A stretch of 64,000 bases of DNA, from contig DIYH01000040.1 in assembly GCA_002435755.1 (NCBI GenBank), positions 186,001 to 250,000 of the forward strand. The letters are read 5' to 3'. Each line of letters starts with the position of its first letter. Positions within the stretch are counted from its first letter, which is position 1. The DNA comes from Flammeovirgaceae bacterium UBA6059. GTDB taxonomy: Bacteria > Bacteroidota > Bacteroidia > Cytophagales > Cyclobacteriaceae. Positions 8,128 through 17,970 of this stretch are shown piece after piece. Position numbers and translations under genes: made by a program. The notes under the pieces are model-generated. The model did not search any database. It was given only the letters and a program-made list of their open reading frames with translations, and was not told the DNA's origin.

Positions 8128-8778
8128 ATGCAAAAAATATTCTATATCATCGTCTTCTCTTCTTTGCTTTTTCAGGCATGTACTGATAAGGTGATATGCC
8201 CTGCATTTCAAAGTACCTATATACTTGATGACTCTATTAGACTGGCATATTACTCACCTTTTGAAGGAGACTCTATACCTAAGGTGCAACCCAGAGTTAG
8301 GAAGGATAGGTACGGTATTGCCAAGAAGGACTGGCTTTTAGTGAAGAATTACAAGCTTAAAACCGCCCCGATGGAGAATGTGCTGGCACCACCTAAAGAG
8401 GATAGTGTGGCTATCGAAGAGGGTGAGTTTGTAGCTGAGGATTTCATGGAAGGTGACTCGCTGGGTATCGTTGAGGAAGTTCCTGTTGCCCTCCAGGAAG
8501 AGGAAAAAGAGCAGAAGTACAAGTTCAAGTACGATCCTGCTGATGATTTCAATGTGGATCAGGAGTACTACAACAAATATTTTGGTGAACTCTTCATCGA
8601 TGATTCTCCTGACCCTGAACCCGAGTTAGAGGAGGGTATAGGAGAGGACCTATCGGAATCGGATACTACATCTACCAAGAAAAAGTTTGGTCTTGGTATG
8701 TTTAAGAAAGACAAGGACAAAAAGAAGAAAAAGGATAAGGACGCTGACCTCTCAGATGAAGAGGAAGAGGGAAGCTAG
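8128..8778 (+). CDS. Hypothetical lipoprotein with acidic middle and Lys-rich tail
   Basis: A 216-residue protein I do not recognise. It begins with a lipoprotein signal (MQKIFYIIVFSSLLFQAC, lipobox FQAC). Residues 20-80 look folded (FQSTYILDDSIRLAYYSPF, then RKDRYGIAKKDWL). Residues 85-185 are very acidic with few hydrophobic residues. The last 30 residues are a Lys/Asp-rich low-complexity stretch (KKDKDKKKKKDKDADLSDEE). It is likely anchored to the outer or inner membrane, with the flexible tail exposed. The strong inverted repeat at 8793-8832 ends this gene. Confidence 0.7.
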   Translation: MQKIFYIIVFSSLLFQACTDKVICPAFQSTYILDDSIRLAYYSPFEGDSIPKVQPRVRKDRYGIAKKDWLLVKNYKLKTAPMENVLAPPKEDSVAIEEGEFVAEDFMEGDSLGIVEEVPVALQEEEKEQKYKFKYDPADDFNVDQEYYNKYFGELFIDDSPDPEPELEEGIGEDLSESDTTSTKKKFGLGMFKKDKDKKKKKDKDADLSDEEEEGS

Positions 8779-8792
8779 GATCGCGATCTTAC

Positions 8793-8832
8793 CCCTCCAT
8801 TATGACGGATTTAAAACCATGCTAATGGAGGG
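8793..8832. terminator. Long-loop inverted repeat between convergent genes
   Basis: CCCTCCATTA (8793-8802) and TAATGGAGGG (8823-8832) are perfect 10-base complements with a 20-base loop. It sits between the converging lipoprotein gene and leuS, so it may end transcription from both sides. A U-rich tail is weak on both strands. Confidence 0.55.
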
Positions 8833-8840
8833 TTCTTGTA

Positions 8841-11564
8841 CTACACCACGATATTTACGATCTTCTTAGGTACAATGATCACCTTCTTGGGTTTTTTACC
8901 CTCTGTCCATTTCATGACCACCTCTGCGGCTAGTACCTCATTTTCAATGTCGCCATTAGGTGCGTCAGCGGCAAAAGTCATTTTAGTCCTCATCTTACCA
9001 TTGATCATCACAGGATACTCAAAAGCATCTTCTTTGAGGTACTGCTCATCGTGAGTCGGCATACTTGCCTCAGAGATACTGGTGCTATGACCAAGCAGAG
9101 ACCAGAGTTCTTCGGACAGATGAGGAGCAAAAGGCGAAACAAGAATAGTCAATGGCTCAAGTATGGCCCTTTTATTACACTTCAGGCTACTCAACTCATT
9201 GACAGTGATCATAAATCCACTGACAGAAGTATTAAGTGAGAGGCGTTCAATATCATCCTGTGTCTTCTTGATGGTTTTGTGTAGGATCTTCATTTCTGCT
9301 GCTGTCGGTGCTTCACCAGATATAGAAAATGTTTCTCCATCATGAAACAACCTCCAAAACTTCCTGATGAATTTGAACACACCATCAATGCCATTGGTAT
9401 TCCAGGGCTTATTCTGTTCGAGTGGTCCAAGGAACATCTCGTACATCCTCATGGTGTCAGCACCATACTTACTTACAATGTGATCAGGACTTACCACATT
9501 GAGTTTTGATTTGGACATCTTCTCTACCTCTGCACCACACACGTATTTTCCGTGTTCCAATTCAAAAGAGGCATCTCTATATTCAGGAGAAGAGTTTTTG
9601 AAAGCCTCAATATCAAGAATGTCCTTATCCACAAGATTGACATCAACGTGGATGGGGGTCACATCATAATTCCCTTTCAATCCATAGCTCACGAAAGTAT
9701 TGGTATCTTTCACTCGATACACGAAGCTGGACGTGCCTTGAATCATACCTTGATTCACAAGTTTTTGGAAAGGCTCACGATGGCTAACATGGCCTAGGTC
9801 AAAGAGCACTTTATGCCAGAACCTTGCATAAAGCAGGTGAAGCACAGCATGCTCCGCACCACCGACATATAGATCTACTGGTGACCAGTATTTTATGGCT
9901 TCCTGATCACCTAGTCTTTTGTCATTATCGGGTTGTAGATAGCGAAGATAATACCAGCATGATCCTGCCCATTGAGGCATAGTATTAGTTTCACGCATGG
10001 CAGGCTTACCAGTTTCCGGATCAGTGGTCTTTACCCATTCTTCATTTCGGGCTAGAGGGCTACTACCGTCCTCAGCAGGCTGATAAGAATCTACTTCCGG
10101 TAGGACGAGTGGCAATTCTGATTCAGGGATACCTTTAACCTCTCCATCCTCGGTGTGGATGACTGGTATAGGCTCACCCCAATAGCGCTGACGGGTGAAT
10201 ACCCAATCTCTGAGCTTGTAGTTGATCGCACCTTTACCGGTACCATCCGCCTCCATCTGATCTATGACTATTTTGATAAACTCCTTACTATGGAGTCCAT
10301 TGTATCGATCTCCTGAGTTGATGATCGTTCCATGCCCAGGAGTAGCTGCCTCAATGTTTGGCTTTTCAGAGCCATCCTCGCTGACTACCTGCCTGATCGG
10401 TAACCCGAATTTAGTTGCAAACTCAAAATCACGTTCGTCATGGGCTGGTACCGCCATAATGGCGCCAGTACCGTAGGAGATGAGTACGTAATCTGAGATC
10501 CAAGCCGGGATTTTCTCACCGGTCATTGGATTGATCACATATCCACCTGTGAAAACACCGGTTTTGCTTTTATCAAGTTCTTGCCGCTCAAGATCACTTT
10601 TTTTAGCAGCTTCTTCCTTATACGCTTCGATGGCCTCTTTTTGATCCACGGTGGTTATACTGTCAACCAGTGGATGTTCAGGAGAGAGGACGACATACGT
10701 AGCGCCGAAAATTGTGTCGGGTCGAGTACTGAAGACCTTGATTTCACCACTTCCTTCAGCCGTTTTAAAGATGATTTCCGCACCGAGAGATTTACCAATC
10801 CAATTTTTCTGCGATAGCTTGATGCTTTCCGGCCAATCAACGTCAGCCAATTCATCCAGCAATCTGTCTGCATAAGCCGTGATCCGCATCATCCACTGTT
10901 TCATAGGTTTGCGTATCACAGGGAACCCTCCTCGTTCACTTACCCCACCAATGACTTCTTCGTTGGCGAGGACGGTCCCCAATGCAGGGCACCAGTTTAC
11001 GGCAATCTCATCCTGGTAAGCCAATCGACGATCATCTATGTACTGCCTGCGCTCTTCTTTTGTAAAGCCTTCAGGTATTGGGAGTTCTGATATGGGTCTT
11101 GCCTTCTTTTTCTCTTCATCGAAATAGCTGTTGAACAACTGTAAGAAGATCCATTGTGTCCATTTGTAATAGCTTGGGTCACTTGTCCTGATCTCTTTAT
11201 CCCAGTCATAGGAGAATCCAAGTACATTAAGCTGTTCCTTAAAGCGCTTTATGTTAGCATCCGTAGTGAGAGCAGGGTGCTGACCTGTCTTGATGGCGTA
11301 TTGTTCAGCAGGTAACCCAAATGAGTCAAACCCCATCGGATGAAGTACATTGAAGCCTTTCAAACGCTTATAGCGTGCTACAATATCCGTAGCTATATAA
11401 CCTAGGGGATGGCCTACGTGCAACCCTGCCCCGGAGGGATAGGGAAACATGTCCAGCACATAATACTTGGGCTTATCAGATCGTTCCTTGGTCTTGAAAG
11501 TCTTATTTTCCTTCCAATAGGCCTGCCATTTTTGCTCTACTTCTCTGAAATTGTACTCCGACAT
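8841..11564 (-). CDS. leuS: Leucyl-tRNA synthetase
   Basis: Charges tRNA-Leu with leucine in the cytoplasm (class I synthetase). At 907 residues it fits bacterial LeuRS. The catalytic core has the HIGH motif as HVGHPLGYI (about residues 49-57) after PYPSGAGL, and the KMSKS loop as KMSKSKLNVV near residue 682. The editing (CP1) domain has TRPDTIFGATYVVLSPEHP and YGTGAIMAVPAHDERD with the conserved Asp. Tail segments VKWTEGKKPKKVIIVPKKIV follow. A -7 element stands 29 bases before the ATG. The gene is transcribed alone and converges with the acidic lipoprotein gene. Confidence 0.98.
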   Translation of the reverse strand: MSEYNFREVEQKWQAYWKENKTFKTKERSDKPKYYVLDMFPYPSGAGLHVGHPLGYIATDIVARYKRLKGFNVLHPMGFDSFGLPAEQYAIKTGQHPALTTDANIKRFKEQLNVLGFSYDWDKEIRTSDPSYYKWTQWIFLQLFNSYFDEEKKKARPISELPIPEGFTKEERRQYIDDRRLAYQDEIAVNWCPALGTVLANEEVIGGVSERGGFPVIRKPMKQWMMRITAYADRLLDELADVDWPESIKLSQKNWIGKSLGAEIIFKTAEGSGEIKVFSTRPDTIFGATYVVLSPEHPLVDSITTVDQKEAIEAYKEEAAKKSDLERQELDKSKTGVFTGGYVINPMTGEKIPAWISDYVLISYGTGAIMAVPAHDERDFEFATKFGLPIRQVVSEDGSEKPNIEAATPGHGTIINSGDRYNGLHSKEFIKIVIDQMEADGTGKGAINYKLRDWVFTRQRYWGEPIPVIHTEDGEVKGIPESELPLVLPEVDSYQPAEDGSSPLARNEEWVKTTDPETGKPAMRETNTMPQWAGSCWYYLRYLQPDNDKRLGDQEAIKYWSPVDLYVGGAEHAVLHLLYARFWHKVLFDLGHVSHREPFQKLVNQGMIQGTSSFVYRVKDTNTFVSYGLKGNYDVTPIHVDVNLVDKDILDIEAFKNSSPEYRDASFELEHGKYVCGAEVEKMSKSKLNVVSPDHIVSKYGADTMRMYEMFLGPLEQNKPWNTNGIDGVFKFIRKFWRLFHDGETFSISGEAPTAAEMKILHKTIKKTQDDIERLSLNTSVSGFMITVNELSSLKCNKRAILEPLTILVSPFAPHLSEELWSLLGHSTSISEASMPTHDEQYLKEDAFEYPVMINGKMRTKMTFAADAPNGDIENEVLAAEVVMKWTEGKKPKKVIIVPKKIVNIVV

Positions 11565-11592
11565 ATTAGGTACCGTTAAATTGATAAGTCGG

Positions 11593-11600
11593 CAAAATTA
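11593..11600 (-). promoter_or_regulatory. leuS promoter -7 element (TAATTTTG)
   Basis: A perfect TAnnTTTG on the minus strand, 29 bases before the leuS ATG. The predicted leader is about 20 bases. A TTTG at -33 is not seen, but the -7 element is the better conserved half in this phylum. Confidence 0.6.
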
Positions 11601-11758
11601 GTTGTTTAGGACAAGAATTTTGGTCGATTGAAAAAAAGTTGGAAAGTGATGGAAACCCTGATTACCACTTATTGTCATTAGCATGAATTTAAAAATTAAA
11701 ATGCCCAAATTGATAGTTAATAAGCGCAGGGCACTTAGTCAAATCAAAACCTACAAGG

Positions 11759-12670
11759 ATGAAAACTCGAACTCAACTTCTCATTATCCTAATAGCCGTG
11801 CTAGTACTTCCGCACTCTGGCTGGGCACAATCACCTGATTCTACGGTAGTGGACGAAAGAAGACCAATGGACCTTGATTCTCTTATCAATGAAGCTCCTG
11901 TTTATGGGCCGGAGGAGCAAAAGGAAGCTTCTGAAGTCGTAGAAGAATCTCAGGGATCAAATGTCAGAGAAGAGGAGGAAACGATCGAGGAACCGAATGT
12001 AGTGGTCACGGAAACATTCGATGATGAATATGGGACGGTAAGAGTGTATAGTTCCAGTACTTCCTATCAAAAGAAGCATAAGAACAAAAACAAGGGTTAT
12101 CGTGATGATATCAAAACCATAGCGGGTGGTTCACATCACAGTGGAGGGTTTGGCGCGCTATCGTTCAGATCTACATCGTTTAGGGATGAGACCATGGTGC
12201 TTGCCGGTCTTAGAGGAGGCTGGATTATCAATAGAAGTTTGGCAATAGGTTTTGAGGGACATGGCATAGTGCCTACCGCCAAATTTGACGATATCGACAA
12301 TCCGCTCAATTCTCGAGTGGTGGTATACGGTGGCTATGGTGGTTTCTTCCTTGAGCCGATTTTCTTTTCCAACCAGGTAGTTCATCTTGTCTTTCCCGTT
12401 TCTGCCGGTGCTGGTTGGATGGGTTATGAAGAGGACTGGGAAAACAATATAGGATCACGCTCTTTTAATTCGATCAATGGCTTGATAGATGAGGATGTCT
12501 TTTGGTACATAGAGCCAGGTGCTGCTTTGGAAGTGAATGTTGCCCGAAACTTCAGGATCAATCTTGGAGCCAGCAAGCGATTCACTCAGGACCTGGATTT
12601 GGTTCAAACGAGCGACTCGGCTTTTGACAAGTGGAATTTTTTCGTGACACTCAAAATTGGCTCTTTCTGA
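11759..12670 (+). CDS. Outer-membrane beta-barrel-like protein of unknown function
   Basis: A 303-residue exported protein. Residues 1-23 are a Sec signal peptide ending PHSGWAQ. Residues 25-100 are acidic and disordered (many Glu and Ser). A short Lys-rich stretch (KKHKNKNK) precedes a glycine-rich domain from about residue 120 with alternating aromatic/polar strands (GGFGALSFRSTSF, LAGLRGGWIINRSLAIGFEG). It ends FFVTLKIGSF, a barrel-like C-terminal Phe. An AAGGA ribosome-binding site lies just before the ATG. A strong terminator follows. I cannot name the family. Confidence 0.75.
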   Translation: MKTRTQLLIILIAVLVLPHSGWAQSPDSTVVDERRPMDLDSLINEAPVYGPEEQKEASEVVEESQGSNVREEEETIEEPNVVVTETFDDEYGTVRVYSSSTSYQKKHKNKNKGYRDDIKTIAGGSHHSGGFGALSFRSTSFRDETMVLAGLRGGWIINRSLAIGFEGHGIVPTAKFDDIDNPLNSRVVVYGGYGGFFLEPIFFSNQVVHLVFPVSAGAGWMGYEEDWENNIGSRSFNSINGLIDEDVFWYIEPGAALEVNVARNFRINLGASKRFTQDLDLVQTSDSAFDKWNFFVTLKIGSF

Positions 12671-12691
12671 TCCGAATATGACAACTGATAG

Positions 12692-12721
12692 AATAGAGGA
12701 CAGTCGTCCTCTATTTTTTTT
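12692..12721 (+). terminator. Rho-independent terminator after the outer-membrane protein gene
   Basis: AATAGAGGAC-AGTC-GTCCTCTATT followed by eight T. It is a compact stem with a 4-base loop. Its 3' arm and T-run overlap the last codons and stop of the opposite-strand hydrolase gene (12711-12713), so the run of T encodes that protein's last lysines. Confidence 0.9.
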
Positions 12722-13538
12722 GTACCCACTCCAATACAAACTCCATCACCTCATTTTGCTCGGGTTCGTTGTGAGGTTCGTGCTTTAGACCTGACCAGAT
12801 CTTAAGCTCTGCTGATTCTGATCCAGCAAAACTACTTGAAGCTTCGGCTGAAGTGATTTGATCATCCTTTCCATGCATTACCAGTGTTCTGATTTTAAGG
12901 TCTTTCGATTTGACCAATGCCTCTTCACCAGCTTTGATCACGCTTAGAAATAATCTTGGACTGATCAGGTCGTGTACCAAGGGGTCTTGTTTATATGCTT
13001 TTACTACTTCAGGATCCTTGGTTAGTAGGTTCGCATCCAATTTGCTACTCTGAGTTAGGCTTGGAAAAAGCTTATTGGCGATTTTCGCCAGTTTAACCTG
13101 ACTAGCAGGAGGATCAAATGCCAGCCGCAACCATGGACTTGATAATACTGCGCTTTCCAATTCTTTCATATTATTTTGAAGAATAAAGCTGGCTACAAGA
13201 TTCCCACCCATGCTATGGCCATATAGGACGATCGGCGTATCGTTATGCTCTACTCTGGCCACTTTGATCAGCTCTTCCACATCGGAAATGAGTAATTCAT
13301 AGTCAGGAGTATGTCCTCGTTTGCCTCCTGATTTGCCATGCCCTCTCAAGTCTACAGCATAAACAGCGATAGACTTAGATACAAAGAAGTCAGCAAAATG
13401 CTCGTATCGTCCGATGTGTTCTCCATGACCATGGACCAGGCAAATGATTTTGGTTGGTTCTTCTTCAGGAAGCCAACTTTTTCCTAATAAGGTAAGCCCA
13501 TCCTTCGTTCTAATCTTAAGTTCTTTGGTCTGCATCAA
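12711..13538 (-). CDS. Alpha/beta hydrolase, lysophospholipase/monoacylglycerol-lipase type
   Basis: A 275-residue serine hydrolase of the Hydrolase_4 type, expected to hydrolyse monoacylglycerols or lysophospholipids. Motifs: an oxyanion-type HGHGEHIGRY (HGxxxH), the nucleophile elbow in GHSMGGNL (Ser), the Asp in VMHGKDDQIT, and the His near the C-terminus in GLKHEPHNE. No signal peptide is seen, so it is likely cytoplasmic. The C-terminal Lys-Lys and stop lie inside the opposing gene's terminator. It shares a 64-base divergent region with the patatin gene; two lipid-hydrolase genes back to back may indicate joint lipid turnover. Confidence 0.9.
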   Translation of the reverse strand: MMQTKELKIRTKDGLTLLGKSWLPEEEPTKIICLVHGHGEHIGRYEHFADFFVSKSIAVYAVDLRGHGKSGGKRGHTPDYELLISDVEELIKVARVEHNDTPIVLYGHSMGGNLVASFILQNNMKELESAVLSSPWLRLAFDPPASQVKLAKIANKLFPSLTQSSKLDANLLTKDPEVVKAYKQDPLVHDLISPRLFLSVIKAGEEALVKSKDLKIRTLVMHGKDDQITSAEASSSFAGSESAELKIWSGLKHEPHNEPEQNEVMEFVLEWVQKK

Positions 13539-13602
13539 ATGATCGTATTTGAGGTAATTTAGCTATTTTACAAGAAGTCCATCACCACTAAAAAACCAAT
13601 CA

Positions 13603-15882
13603 ATGAACCGAAAAGTTGACCGGTTTTTTTACTCTTTTCCTATCCAGCTTACGCTGCTGCATTTTCGGAAAAATATTGCACTCCTGGCCGTCTGGGTATT
13701 ATTGATAGTCATTGTTACCGGAAACTTCGGGCAGGTATTTGGTGTCCCTTACCTCTTTCTGGACCCTGAGTACCTTGACACTGTAGGTTTTACCAGCTTC
13801 TTCATTGTGGGCTTGACATTTGGAGGGATGGTGATAGCCTTCCATATTACCTGCTACATATTATACGGCTATAGATTTACGTTCGTGGGCATCCTCGAAA
13901 AACCCTTTATCAAATTCAGCATCAACAATAGCCTGATACCTCTCATAGTCTTTATAATCTATCTTATATCGATCATTTTATTTCAGCTGCGCAATGAGGA
14001 CACAGCCTGGTTTGAACTGATACTCATAATATCAGGATTCTTCTCAGGAAGCGCTGCTATGATCGCTGTGCTTCTATTCTATTTCGCATTGACCAATAAG
14101 GATATTTTTAAGTTTTTAGCAGGCTCTGTTGATCGAAGACTCAAGCAGGTTAAGATCAACCGCCTGAATGCGTTGCACAAACTTCAGGAGTCCAGGGACA
14201 AGCGCTTCAGGGTAGATAGTTTTCTGGACATCAAACTCAGACCCATATCTACTAGAGGGCTGGATACTTTCTTTAATAAGGAGGCTGTTCTGAAGGTGTT
14301 TGACCAGAACCACTTCAATTCGGTCATTATAGAGCTCTTGATAATACTGCTGATTGTAGTTCTCGGTTTTTTTATGGATAGCCCATGGTTTAAGATCCCG
14401 GCGGCCGCCAGTGCCTTGCTTATTTTTACCGTTGTGATTATGCTCAATGGAGCAATTTCCTACTGGTTTCGTTCATGGTCGCTGGCCGTTACAATAGTAC
14501 TGTTGTTCCTGCTCAATCTGCTTGTGAAGAACGGAATACTGGAGAACCGAACAGAAGCATTTGGGCTCAAGTATTCAGATACACCAGCTACATACACTCT
14601 TGACGTGATCCGGAAATACAACGTAGCGAATAAAGTATCTCAGGACAAACAGCACACCCTTAATTTAATGTCCAATTGGAGAGCAAAACAGCATTCCGCT
14701 AGGCCTAAAGCCGTCTTTTTATGCGTGAGCGGAGGTGGTCAACGTGCGGCACTTTGGTCAATGACCGCCATGGCCAAAATCGATAGTGCATTGAATGGTA
14801 TGTTAATGGATCATACCATGCTCATTACAGGAGCGTCAGGAGGGATGATCGGTACCGCTTACTACCGTGAATTGTATCGCAGAAGGCTGCTTGGAGAGAT
14901 TGAGGATCAGAATGAACTTGTTTATAGAGATAACATAGCTAAGGATAATTTAAACCCTATAATATTCAGCCTTTTGGTAAATGATCTGATGCTACGATCC
15001 CAAAGCTTCGAGTACGCTAATCGTCGCTACCGCAAAGACCGTGGCTATGCCTTCGAACAACAGCTCAATCTCAATACAGGTGCAGTGCTTAATCGACCCG
15101 TAATGTCCTATGCTTCTGAAGAGTTGGAGGCGAAGATCCCTATGATGATCCTGTCACCGACTATCGCCAATGATGGACGTAGGCTATACATATCTGCACA
15201 GCCCTCAAGCTATATGAACCTTGGTGTGGACGAGCTTGGTGATAGGTATAAAGTTAGTGGTGTAGACTTCATGAGTTTCTTCGAGGAGCAACAATCGCAA
15301 GAGCTTAGTTTTCTTAGTGCGCTACGTATGAGTGCAAGTTTCCCGTACATCACTCCTAATGTAGAGCTTCCTAGTGATCCGCCCATGCAAATTATGGATG
15401 CAGGTATAGCAGATAACTTTGGAATTAGTGACGCCTTGCGGTTCATATATACTTTTCAGGATTGGCTGGAACAAAACACTTCGGGAGTAGTCATCATTTC
15501 TATTCGGGATACCAAAAAGAACATTGAGATCGAACCTCGCACTACACCGTCGATCTTACAACGATTGTCCTCACCTATCAGCAGCGTATACAATAACCTG
15601 GGCAATCTTCAAGATGTGAACAACGATAATAAATTGCAGTTTGCGAAGGAGTGGTTTGATGCGCCGTTAGAAGTGGTATCCATTGAATATGATACTTATA
15701 GCAATATCAACAAGAATGACTTCAGAACAGAGCGCCAAAGGCTTGAAGGCAGAGAAAATGAACGGGCATCTTTAAGTTGGCATCTGACCGGACGTGAGAA
15801 ACGGAATGTTCGGCAAAACATCTATCGGGAAGAAAACGTAAGATCGATAAGCCGCATTCAGCAGCTGCTGAGCGAATACTAG
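13603..15882 (+). CDS. Membrane-anchored patatin-like phospholipase
   Basis: A 759-residue protein with an N-terminal membrane part and a C-terminal patatin domain. Hydrophobic helices lie at about 25-45, 62-88, 110-128, 138-162, 243-257, 268-284 and 293-308. The patatin domain spans about 365-660: an oxyanion Gly-rich loop (CVSGGGQRAALW, 374-385), the nucleophile Ser412 in TGASGGMIG, and the dyad Asp599 in MDAGIADNFG (in place of the common DGG/DGA). An acyl hydrolase on membrane lipids is likely. I have not seen a standard family name for the N-terminal membrane module. The gene ends one base before the convergent HHH-protein gene. Confidence 0.85.
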   Translation: MNRKVDRFFYSFPIQLTLLHFRKNIALLAVWVLLIVIVTGNFGQVFGVPYLFLDPEYLDTVGFTSFFIVGLTFGGMVIAFHITCYILYGYRFTFVGILEKPFIKFSINNSLIPLIVFIIYLISIILFQLRNEDTAWFELILIISGFFSGSAAMIAVLLFYFALTNKDIFKFLAGSVDRRLKQVKINRLNALHKLQESRDKRFRVDSFLDIKLRPISTRGLDTFFNKEAVLKVFDQNHFNSVIIELLIILLIVVLGFFMDSPWFKIPAAASALLIFTVVIMLNGAISYWFRSWSLAVTIVLLFLLNLLVKNGILENRTEAFGLKYSDTPATYTLDVIRKYNVANKVSQDKQHTLNLMSNWRAKQHSARPKAVFLCVSGGGQRAALWSMTAMAKIDSALNGMLMDHTMLITGASGGMIGTAYYRELYRRRLLGEIEDQNELVYRDNIAKDNLNPIIFSLLVNDLMLRSQSFEYANRRYRKDRGYAFEQQLNLNTGAVLNRPVMSYASEELEAKIPMMILSPTIANDGRRLYISAQPSSYMNLGVDELGDRYKVSGVDFMSFFEEQQSQELSFLSALRMSASFPYITPNVELPSDPPMQIMDAGIADNFGISDALRFIYTFQDWLEQNTSGVVIISIRDTKKNIEIEPRTTPSILQRLSSPISSVYNNLGNLQDVNNDNKLQFAKEWFDAPLEVVSIEYDTYSNINKNDFRTERQRLEGRENERASLSWHLTGREKRNVRQNIYREENVRSISRIQQLLSEY

Positions 15883-17970
15883 TTACAGCCGGATACGCAT
15901 TTGAACCTTGATCTCAGTTCTCGTATTCCCTTCACTTTCATCCAGCCCTGACCCGACGCTTTCGACATTGCGATAGCCGAATCTTGCATAGCGTATCCAA
16001 AAGTTCAATTTTTTTGTATGGTTGTATTGAAGGAGTACGTAGTTTCTGGTGCCCTGACCGCTATACGCCGGAATTGAGAAAGCATAGAGCACGTCACGTT
16101 CGTAGACAAACTGTCTGTTTTCAAAATCATCGGTATCAAACAGCGCAAAGCGTGTACTCAGCTTCATTTTCCAAAACTCAAAGTTAAAATCCTGGATGAG
16201 AGCTATACCTTCAGTATAGTCACCTGCTAGAGTATAGTTGCTGTACTGTACTCTTGATTTCATGTTAAACCATCTATTAGCGCTGTAGTCCAGATTGAGT
16301 AGGTAGTTATTCTTTCGGCCGGTTTCCAATAGGTTGAGATTTTTGTTGTCAGGCCCGATGGTCAACTGTTTTTCTTCTTGTCTGAGTTGGAAGTAGAGCA
16401 GCACTGTACGTGAAGGTCGATAATTAAATCTGGCGAGGTATTCATAGCCATCAGACGGGGCTTCTGTTCTGAATCTGAGCCATGGAAACCGGAACTTGTC
16501 ATAATAGGCAGAGAAGAAAAGTCTCCGAGACGGAGCAATTTTGATCCCCCAGTAGACTCCTTGCTCGTTGATATTTCTTGACCCTTCTCCGAAACTGTTA
16601 CCATAAAAGCTGTGAAAATCCTTCTGATAATTGCGAAAGACCATACTGAAATCTACGATCCTCGATAGGCTGGTCATAAACCCGGCTACCGCGCCGACCC
16701 CACCGGAGCTCGATTGTGCTACCTCTCCAAACAAGTTGAAGTTTTGCCATAAATAGGAGCCAAACAGGCTATAGATGAGGTTTTGATCTCCACTAAACTC
16801 GAATTGATTGTAATTATTGGGCAACCTGAAGAGTGGTAAGCTGTAGTGGGTATTGAGAATATTACCTCCAAACTGATATCTTTTAGAAGGACCGTTGTAG
16901 ACAATACTTGCGCCGTATGAGTTCTCGAGTATTCGGTCTTTGGCAGCAATTTCGGATCGAGTGCGGTGGAGGCCCTGATCTTGAATAGAGCTGATAAACT
17001 CGTCAAACTCCGTAAATGTGGTGTCGTTTCGTATGCTTGCATCTTGATTGAGTCTGGAATAGTATCCGCTCACTTCAAAATCACCCAGGCTGACCGTACT
17101 GGCAGCTCCTCTGAAAAATCCTGTTTCTAATACGGAAGCATAAGGTCGAATGCCTGTAGTACCACGCCGTACTGTTGTGATCGACTCGGCACCCTTGCCA
17201 GGGTTGAAACCTGCACCGAATACAAGACCCTGACCCATTTGCACCTGATAGTCACCTAAAGCAAGGGTCTTGAATTTACCCTTGTTTTGAAGGTGAAGAT
17301 GATAGGAGAGGTAGTCAATTCCATAAGTTTTAGAGTCCCGATCCCAACGGAACTGTTCGCCAGCATCCTTTTCAAATGTGAAACCCAGACTGAAATCTTT
17401 AGAGTGGCTGACCCTAAATCTGCCCATATACTTGCTTGGATCTCCGACGTATCTAGAAGCTTGTTCACCATTGGAATTGATAGTTGGACTGGTAAAGCCC
17501 CTTTGCTCTTCCAGGATCTGTTGGTAGCGCAAGATGAAATAATTATTCTCTTCGCTCACAATCCGTTGGAACAGAGGCCTATTATCTGCTTGTACGCCGG
17601 TTTCATTGACCGAGACAAAAGGGAGCAAATTGCGAATGGTCTGTTCATCAAAATCCGGAACCGCTTGTAGCTCATATATACTCAGCAACCTGCCATACTG
17701 TTCTTGATAGTCCAGGAGATTATTGATTTGATTAGGTGTCAGTAGGAAGATGGCTGTTAGTTCTTCTGCATTGGTGTTGTTCAGATTTAGCGGATTGGTG
17801 TAGAGCAAGTAGAGTGACTCGTACAGGTCCTCATATGATACGTCTATATCCTGCACTTGAAACAAATACTCTACAAATCGCTCCAGATCAATTACGCGCT
17901 CGTTAGGTTGGGCGTTTATGATACCAATCCCAAAAAACATACTAATGACTAGGAGCGTTAAGCGCTTCAC
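15883..17970 (-). CDS. Exported helix-hairpin-helix protein with C-terminal barrel
   Basis: A 695-residue exported protein, signal peptide about 1-20 (ending GIINAQ). Residues 25-120 carry ComEA-like HHH repeats: NLNNTNAEELTAIFLLTP, then INNLLDYQEQYGRLLSIYEL and VPDFDEQTIRNLLPFV. From about residue 150 to the end, the sequence shows many alternating strands and aromatic girdles typical of outer-membrane barrels (KTYGIDYLSYHLHLQ, FFSAYYDKFRFPWLRF). It ends IKVQMRIRL. This helix-hairpin plus barrel architecture is widespread in Bacteroidota, but the role is unknown to me. It is translationally coupled to the upstream gene through an ATGA overlap. Confidence 0.8.
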   Translation of the reverse strand: MKRLTLLVISMFFGIGIINAQPNERVIDLERFVEYLFQVQDIDVSYEDLYESLYLLYTNPLNLNNTNAEELTAIFLLTPNQINNLLDYQEQYGRLLSIYELQAVPDFDEQTIRNLLPFVSVNETGVQADNRPLFQRIVSEENNYFILRYQQILEEQRGFTSPTINSNGEQASRYVGDPSKYMGRFRVSHSKDFSLGFTFEKDAGEQFRWDRDSKTYGIDYLSYHLHLQNKGKFKTLALGDYQVQMGQGLVFGAGFNPGKGAESITTVRRGTTGIRPYASVLETGFFRGAASTVSLGDFEVSGYYSRLNQDASIRNDTTFTEFDEFISSIQDQGLHRTRSEIAAKDRILENSYGASIVYNGPSKRYQFGGNILNTHYSLPLFRLPNNYNQFEFSGDQNLIYSLFGSYLWQNFNLFGEVAQSSSGGVGAVAGFMTSLSRIVDFSMVFRNYQKDFHSFYGNSFGEGSRNINEQGVYWGIKIAPSRRLFFSAYYDKFRFPWLRFRTEAPSDGYEYLARFNYRPSRTVLLYFQLRQEEKQLTIGPDNKNLNLLETGRKNNYLLNLDYSANRWFNMKSRVQYSNYTLAGDYTEGIALIQDFNFEFWKMKLSTRFALFDTDDFENRQFVYERDVLYAFSIPAYSGQGTRNYVLLQYNHTKKLNFWIRYARFGYRNVESVGSGLDESEGNTRTEIKVQMRIRL

